In this document: positions 60,147-64,000 of the stretch, piece by piece
Numbering within the stretch: the first letter of the stretch is position 1
Layout of the letters: the number at the start of each line of letters is the position of its first letter
The notes under the pieces: model-generated
What the model was told of the DNA's origin: nothing
What the model saw: the letters and a program-made list of their open reading frames with translations, nothing else
Databases searched by the model: none
Made by a program: the position numbers and the translations under genes
Assembly (NCBI RefSeq): GCF_039542905.1
Contig: NZ_BAABIS010000001.1
Location: forward strand, 6,138,001 to 6,202,000
DNA length: 64,000 nucleotides
Origin: Kitasatospora terrestris
Lineage (GTDB): Bacteria; Actinomycetota; Actinomycetes; Streptomycetales; Streptomycetaceae
Reading direction: 5' to 3'

Positions 60147-60426
60147 GGCGCACATGTAATCAGACTTCGGTAGCGCCTTCGAAGACGGCCCGTCAGTTCC
60201 GCTCCGTGGAACCTGGGCAAGATCAATTCCCACCTGGCGGGCGCTCAAACCATTCGCGAATTCGTTCCGCCGACTTCTCGCCATTCCATGATCACACCCT
60301 GGAGTCCCACGCTCACCCCATATGACAATGAGCGGCGCCGAACAGGTCCGCTCCCGTGCGATGGGCGGCCACGCGGCCTCGGGGGGCAGCCGGGGGCGAC
60401 GACCGATCACGAGAGGACACTGGAGC

Positions 60427-61665
60427 ATGGTGGGCACGGGCACAGGTGCGGACTACTTCACCGACGAGCGCCACGACCGGCTCCGCGAGGAGGTCCGGGC
60501 GTTCGCCGAGAAGGAGGTCCGCCCGCAGGTGGCGCGGATGGAGTCCGACCGCGAGGTCGAGTTCGAGCTGGCGCGGGAGATCGCGCGCAGAGGTTGGATA
60601 GGCGTCACGATAGGACGCGAGTACGGCGGCATGGGGCTCGGCCACCTGGCGAAGACCGTGGTGATCGAGGAGCTGGCCCGGGTCAGCGGCGCGATCGGCG
60701 CGATCGCCCAGGCCTCCCAGCTGGGCGTCGCCAAGGTGATCCACTTCGGCAACGAGCGGCAGCGCCGGTACTGGCTGCCGCGGTTCGCCTCCGGGGAGGC
60801 GCTGCCGACGATCGCGGTCACCGAGCCGGAGTCCGGCGGCCACGTGCTCGGGATGTCCGGCACCGCCCGCCGCGAGGGCGACGAGTACGTGCTGAACGGT
60901 CGCAAGTGGTTCGTCGGCAACTCGCACATCGGCGACGTGCACGGCGTGGTGTTCCGGACCGGCAAGGGCTCGCGCGGGCTCTCCGCGTTCCTGGTGGAGA
61001 GCGACCGGCCGGGCTTCCGGCTGGGCGACCTCGGCAGCCAGAGCGGCCTGCACGGCTTCAGCTTCGGCGAGTTGGTCTTCGAGGACTGCCGGATCCCGGC
61101 CACCAACCGGCTCGGCCGCGAGGGCCAGGGGCTGGACGTCGCGTACTCCTCGTCGATCCTCTACGGGCGGCCCAACCTGGCCGCGGTCGCGCTCGGCATC
61201 CACCGGGCGATCGTCGAGGACACCGTCCGCTTCGCCGAGGACCGCACGATGTACGGCCGGCCGCTGTCCGCGCTGCCCAACATCAGCCTGAAGATCGGTG
61301 AGATGCAGTCCCGGCTGATGACCGCCCGGCTGGCCGCGTACCACGCCGCCCACCTGCTGGACCGCGGACTGCCCTGCGACGCCGAGCTGATGAACTCCAA
61401 GCTGATCAACACCGAGTACGCGCTGGACTCGGCCCGCGCCGCGATGGAGATCCACGCCGCGCGCGGCCTGCAGTCGTCCTTCGCGATCGAGCGCTACCTG
61501 CGCGACGCGACCCACGTCTACCCGCCGGCCGGCACCTCGGACGTCCAGCGGCTGCGTCTCGGGCAGGTGGCGGCGGGCAGTTACGGCGTCCAGTGGTCGG
61601 AGAAGCTCGGCCACCTCGCGAAGCTCCCCGACGACGGCCCGGGCCTGCGGGCGCTGGCCAGCTGA
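60427..61665 (+). CDS. Acyl-CoA dehydrogenase
   Basis: 412 residues in the ACAD order: N-terminal helices (LREEVRAFAEKEVRPQVARMESDREV), the beta domain with LPTIAVTEPESGG and VLNGRKWFVGNSHIGDV, and the C-terminal helices with RTMYGRPLSALPNISLKIGEMQSRLMTARLAAYHAAHLL and AAMEIHAARGLQSSFAIERYLRDATHVYPPAGTSDVQRL. Whether the usual catalytic base (Glu) is present cannot be fixed by eye. ATG 60427 follows GAGAGG by 10 bases; the frame to 60322 would add 35 basic residues with no pattern. It oxidises an acyl-CoA with FAD; the chain is unknown. A strong stem-loop follows. Confidence 0.87.
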   Translation: MVGTGTGADYFTDERHDRLREEVRAFAEKEVRPQVARMESDREVEFELAREIARRGWIGVTIGREYGGMGLGHLAKTVVIEELARVSGAIGAIAQASQLGVAKVIHFGNERQRRYWLPRFASGEALPTIAVTEPESGGHVLGMSGTARREGDEYVLNGRKWFVGNSHIGDVHGVVFRTGKGSRGLSAFLVESDRPGFRLGDLGSQSGLHGFSFGELVFEDCRIPATNRLGREGQGLDVAYSSSILYGRPNLAAVALGIHRAIVEDTVRFAEDRTMYGRPLSALPNISLKIGEMQSRLMTARLAAYHAAHLLDRGLPCDAELMNSKLINTEYALDSARAAMEIHAARGLQSSFAIERYLRDATHVYPPAGTSDVQRLRLGQVAAGSYGVQWSEKLGHLAKLPDDGPGLRALAS

Positions 61666-61682
61666 CCTGCGAGGACGCCGGA

Positions 61683-61720
61683 CCGGGCGGCCCGTCGGAG
61701 CAGTCCGACGGGCCGCCCGG
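61683..61720 (+). terminator. 17-bp stem-loop after the acyl-CoA dehydrogenase
   Basis: The left arm CCGGGCGGCCCGTCGGA (61683-61699) pairs perfectly with 61704-61720 around a GCAG loop, 18 bases past the stop codon. This is the longest GC stem in the window and a very likely terminator. Confidence 0.75.
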
Positions 61721-61735
61721 ACATGACGTGTTCAT

Positions 61736-61748
61736 TAACGTATCGTCA
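61736..61748 (+). promoter_or_regulatory. Near-palindrome upstream of the conservon
   Basis: TAACG-TAT-CGTCA (61736-61748) is symmetric with one mismatch, in an AT-richer stretch. It lies 146 bases before the histidine kinase ATG. TTGCTA and TAGCGT further on may be promoter elements, with a long spacer. Confidence 0.35.
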
Positions 61749-61894
61749 GTTGATGTTGCTATCGGGCCCGTCGGGGCTGGTAGCGTGCGTGCAGCCAGCA
61801 AGCTCGCTGCACGGAACCGTTCGATGACGGACAGTCAAATCCACCGACTGGACCGGGCGTCCACCCGGCGCCGCGCACCCGTACAAGGACTCAG

Positions 61895-63754
61895 ATGCCA
61901 GGCACACCGGCCACGCACCCCGGACACCGCGCCGGCCGCTCCGGCTCCCTCCGCACCTCGCTCCTTCCCCTGGTCCTGGTGCCCTGCCTGGGCCTGGCGC
62001 TCGGCTGGGGCTGGGCCGCCGTCCTGCTGCTGAGCAGCGGGCACGGCGCAGCGGCCGCGGTCGGCACCCCGCTGGTCGCCGCCGTCCTGGCCTGGAGCCT
62101 GGTCCGCGGCCGCCAGACCGCCCTCGCGCTCACCGCCCGCATCGACGGGCTGCGCGAGCTCGCCCGCGGCCTGGCCGAGAGCGAACTGCCCGACGTGGTC
62201 GACCGGATCCGGGCCGGCGAGGACCTCCCGCCGCTCGCCCAGTCCTTCCCCGCCGCCCCGCGCGACCGCCGGGCCGGCGGCGACGAGCTCCAGCAGGTCG
62301 CCGAGGCGGTGGACGCCGTCCGGAGCGCCGCCGTCGCCGCCATCGTCCAGCAGGCCCAGGGCCGCGAGGGATCCAAGAAGGTCTTCCTCAACATCGCCCG
62401 CCGCACCCAGGTGCTGATCCACCGCCAGATCAACATGCTGGACGCCCTGGAGCGCGAGCACGAGGAACCCGAGCTGCTCAAGGAGCTGTTCGCGGTCGAC
62501 CACCTGGCCACCCGGATGCGGCGCAACGCCGAGAACCTGGTCATCCTCGGCGGCGCGCTGCCCGCCCGCCGCTGGCGCAACGCGGTGCCGATGGTCAACG
62601 TGCTGCGCAGCTCGGTCTCCGAGACCGAGAACTACGCCCGGGTCGCCGTCCAGGGCGTGCCGCGGATCTCGCTCAGCGGCCAGGCGGTCGCCGACGTCAT
62701 CCACCTGACCGCCGAGCTGATCGAGAACGGCACCACCTTCTCCCCGCCGTACACCCAGGTGCTGGTCTCCGCCCAGGAGGTCCCCAAGGGCCTGGCCGTC
62801 GAGGTCGAGGACCGCGGGCTCGGCATGTCCGAGGAGGAGTACGAGCGGCTCAACGCCTACCTCGCCGACCCGCCCGAGCTGGACGTCGCCGCGCTCGGCG
62901 ACGACCTGCGGCTCGGCCTGTTCGTGGTCTCCCGGCTCGCCGCCCGGCACGACATCCAGGTCACCCTGCGGCCCTCGCCGTACGGCGGCACCCGGGCCGT
63001 GGTGCTGGTCCCCGCCGCGCTGCTGGAGCAGCCGGAGTCCCCGGCGGGCATCCCCGGGCTGCCCTTCGGCGCCCGGGTCGCCGGCCCGGCCGCGGGCCCG
63101 GGCGCGGCGCCCGCGCTGAGTGCGCTGACCGGCGGCGCGGTCGAGCCGGCGGCGGTCGAGCCGCAGGCCGGCGACGCGATCCCGGGTTTGCCCGGCGCCG
63201 TGGTGGCCGCCTTCTCCTTCCCCCGGCCGACCGCCGAGGCCGCCGATCCGTACGGCCCGCTGGAGCCGGACGACCTGGACGCGGCGCTGGCCGCCGCCCT
63301 CTCCGCGCGCGCCGCCGCCCGGCCCGAGGCGCTGGAGGCCGACCCGGCCGAGTCCGCGCCGACCGATCCGGAGCCGCCGGTGCACGGCGCGGTGGCCGAC
63401 GCCGTCGAGCTCGCGGAGCCGGCCCGGCCCGGCGCCGACTGGTTCGACGCCGCCCGCTCGGGCTTCGAGTCCGGCGAGGACGACGGGCTGCGCACCCCCG
63501 CGGTGCTGCCCAAGCGGGTGCGCAACGCCAGCCTGGCCGACCAGCTGCGGGAGGCCGCGGCCGAACGGCCCGAGCCCGCCGCGCCGTCCCCCGCCGAACC
63601 GGCCGCCGAGCACACCCCGCAGCGCTCCCGCGCCACCATGGCCGCGATCCAGCGCGGCACCCGGAGCGCCCGGCTGACCCCCGACCACCCTGCCGCCGAG
63701 GCCGCCGCCCCGGCGCCCGAGGACGCATCGCCTACCGAGGATCCCCACCGATGA
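61895..63754 (+). CDS. Conservon sensor histidine kinase (CvnA-type)
   Basis: 619 residues. Two membrane segments are near 22-68 (LLPLVLVPCLGLALGWGWAAVLLL, VGTPLVAAVLAWSLV) with little outside sequence, so it has no large sensor domain. The histidine kinase region is QAQGREGSKKVFLNIARRTQVLIHRQINMLDALEREHEEPELLKELFAVDHLATRMRRNAENLVILGG near 145-215. The ATPase parts include ELIENGTTFSPP (N-box) and VEDRGLGMSEEE (G1). The C-terminal 230 residues are Ala/Pro/Glu-rich and poorly ordered. This is the first gene of a Streptomyces conservon, expected to act with a roadblock protein, a DUF742 protein and a small GTPase. Its stop overlaps cvnB by ATGA. Confidence 0.88.
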   Translation: MPGTPATHPGHRAGRSGSLRTSLLPLVLVPCLGLALGWGWAAVLLLSSGHGAAAAVGTPLVAAVLAWSLVRGRQTALALTARIDGLRELARGLAESELPDVVDRIRAGEDLPPLAQSFPAAPRDRRAGGDELQQVAEAVDAVRSAAVAAIVQQAQGREGSKKVFLNIARRTQVLIHRQINMLDALEREHEEPELLKELFAVDHLATRMRRNAENLVILGGALPARRWRNAVPMVNVLRSSVSETENYARVAVQGVPRISLSGQAVADVIHLTAELIENGTTFSPPYTQVLVSAQEVPKGLAVEVEDRGLGMSEEEYERLNAYLADPPELDVAALGDDLRLGLFVVSRLAARHDIQVTLRPSPYGGTRAVVLVPAALLEQPESPAGIPGLPFGARVAGPAAGPGAAPALSALTGGAVEPAAVEPQAGDAIPGLPGAVVAAFSFPRPTAEAADPYGPLEPDDLDAALAAALSARAAARPEALEADPAESAPTDPEPPVHGAVADAVELAEPARPGADWFDAARSGFESGEDDGLRTPAVLPKRVRNASLADQLREAAAERPEPAAPSPAEPAAEHTPQRSRATMAAIQRGTRSARLTPDHPAAEAAAPAPEDASPTEDPHR

Positions 63755-64000
63755 CCCAGCTCACCGACACCCAGCGCGATCTCAACTGGCTCCTCGACGA
63801 GCTGGTGTCCCGGGTCCCCGAGACCCGGCACGCGATCGTGCTGTCCGAGGACGGCCTGCTGGTCGGCATGTCGAAGCAGCTCGACCGCGCGGACGCCGAG
63901 CACCTCTCCGCGGTCGCCTCCGGCCTGCAGAGCCTGGCTCGCGGCGCGGGCCAGCGCTTCGACGGCGGCACCGTCCGGCAGACGGTGATCGAGATGGACC
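63751..64000 (+). CDS. Roadblock/LC7 protein (CvnB-type), 5' part only
   Basis: The first 83 residues are inside the window: LTDTQRDLNWLLDELVSRVPETRHAIVLSEDGLLVGMSKQLDRADAEHLSAVASGLQSLARGAGQRFDGGTVRQTVIEMD. This is the roadblock/LC7 fold found as the second gene of conservons; it binds the GTPase CvnD. The ATG overlaps the kinase stop, and the reading frame runs off the end of the window, so the usual length of about 135-140 residues cannot be checked. Confidence 0.9.
   Translation, partial: MTQLTDTQRDLNWLLDELVSRVPETRHAIVLSEDGLLVGMSKQLDRADAEHLSAVASGLQSLARGAGQRFDGGTVRQTVIEMD

Overview
This window is high-GC (about 72-75 %) actinobacterial chromosome. The gene content and style point to Streptomycetaceae (Streptomyces or Kitasatospora): GTG starts with AGGAGG sites, TANNNT -10 boxes a few bases before start codons, the opening genes of a conservon (histidine kinase plus roadblock protein), small DUF1876 and EF-hand proteins, SigE-type sigma factors, and an epsilon-polylysine-synthetase-like protein. 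I count 52 protein genes, the last one cut by the window edge. I see no rRNA, tRNA, insertion sequence, prophage or CRISPR array.

Left part (1-14.4 kb). An APC-superfamily transporter is followed by a two-subunit molybdenum hydroxylase of the isoquinoline oxidoreductase type. Next comes the most notable locus, a Pls-like synthetase: adenylation and carrier domains, then three acetyltransferase-like left-handed beta-helix domains separated by membrane pairs. Its specificity residues read very close to the lysine code. Seven bases later starts an M1 zinc aminopeptidase, so this looks like a cationic homopoly(amino acid) synthesis and degradation pair. Convergent to it lies a single-chain assimilatory nitrate reductase fused to a CPR-type flavoprotein, with GlnR-box-like sites upstream.

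Middle part (14.6-38.4 kb). This is mostly housekeeping and stand-alone genes: DUF4239, a degenerate M20 protein overlapping a protoporphyrinogen-oxidase-like flavoenzyme, DUF1876, lipoamide dehydrogenase, DUF2252, a polysaccharide deacetylase with a CelD-type acyltransferase, YchJ, an S4 RNA-binding protein, and a PadR / luciferase-like monooxygenase / FMN reductase module with a palindromic operator. Then follow several GNATs, DUF1028, a TrmB-LuxR-type regulator divergent from an RsbW-like ATPase, lactate monooxygenase, a HAD hydrolase, an AraC regulator, a leftover ECF-sigma C-terminal domain, a thioesterase, a beta-propeller lipoprotein and a HIT protein. Many of these genes look leaderless.

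Right part (38.4-64 kb). A SigE-family sigma factor with a downstream single-pass membrane protein; a DHA2 drug exporter with a fused C-terminal winged-helix-like domain; YdcF; an orphan GrpE; a flavoprotein; a CrtI-like oxidoreductase; SPFH; a short class UvrA; a PfkB sugar-phosphate kinase; Fpg; a secreted M14 carboxypeptidase; an EF-hand protein; a two-RCK membrane protein without a K+ filter; EamA; an amidohydrolase; a GAF-PAS protein; an acyl-CoA dehydrogenase; and the conservon start.

Several promoters carry clear inverted repeats, listed as operator candidates: those of pls, the deacetylase, the LLM operon, uvrA-like, pfkB, the M14 carboxypeptidase and eamA. Many intergenic gaps are filled with short GC-rich tandem repeats of 11, 13, 14, 18 and 21 bp, plus one array of about 127-bp units. 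Start codons, domain borders and operator roles were read by eye from the sequence; no database search was made.
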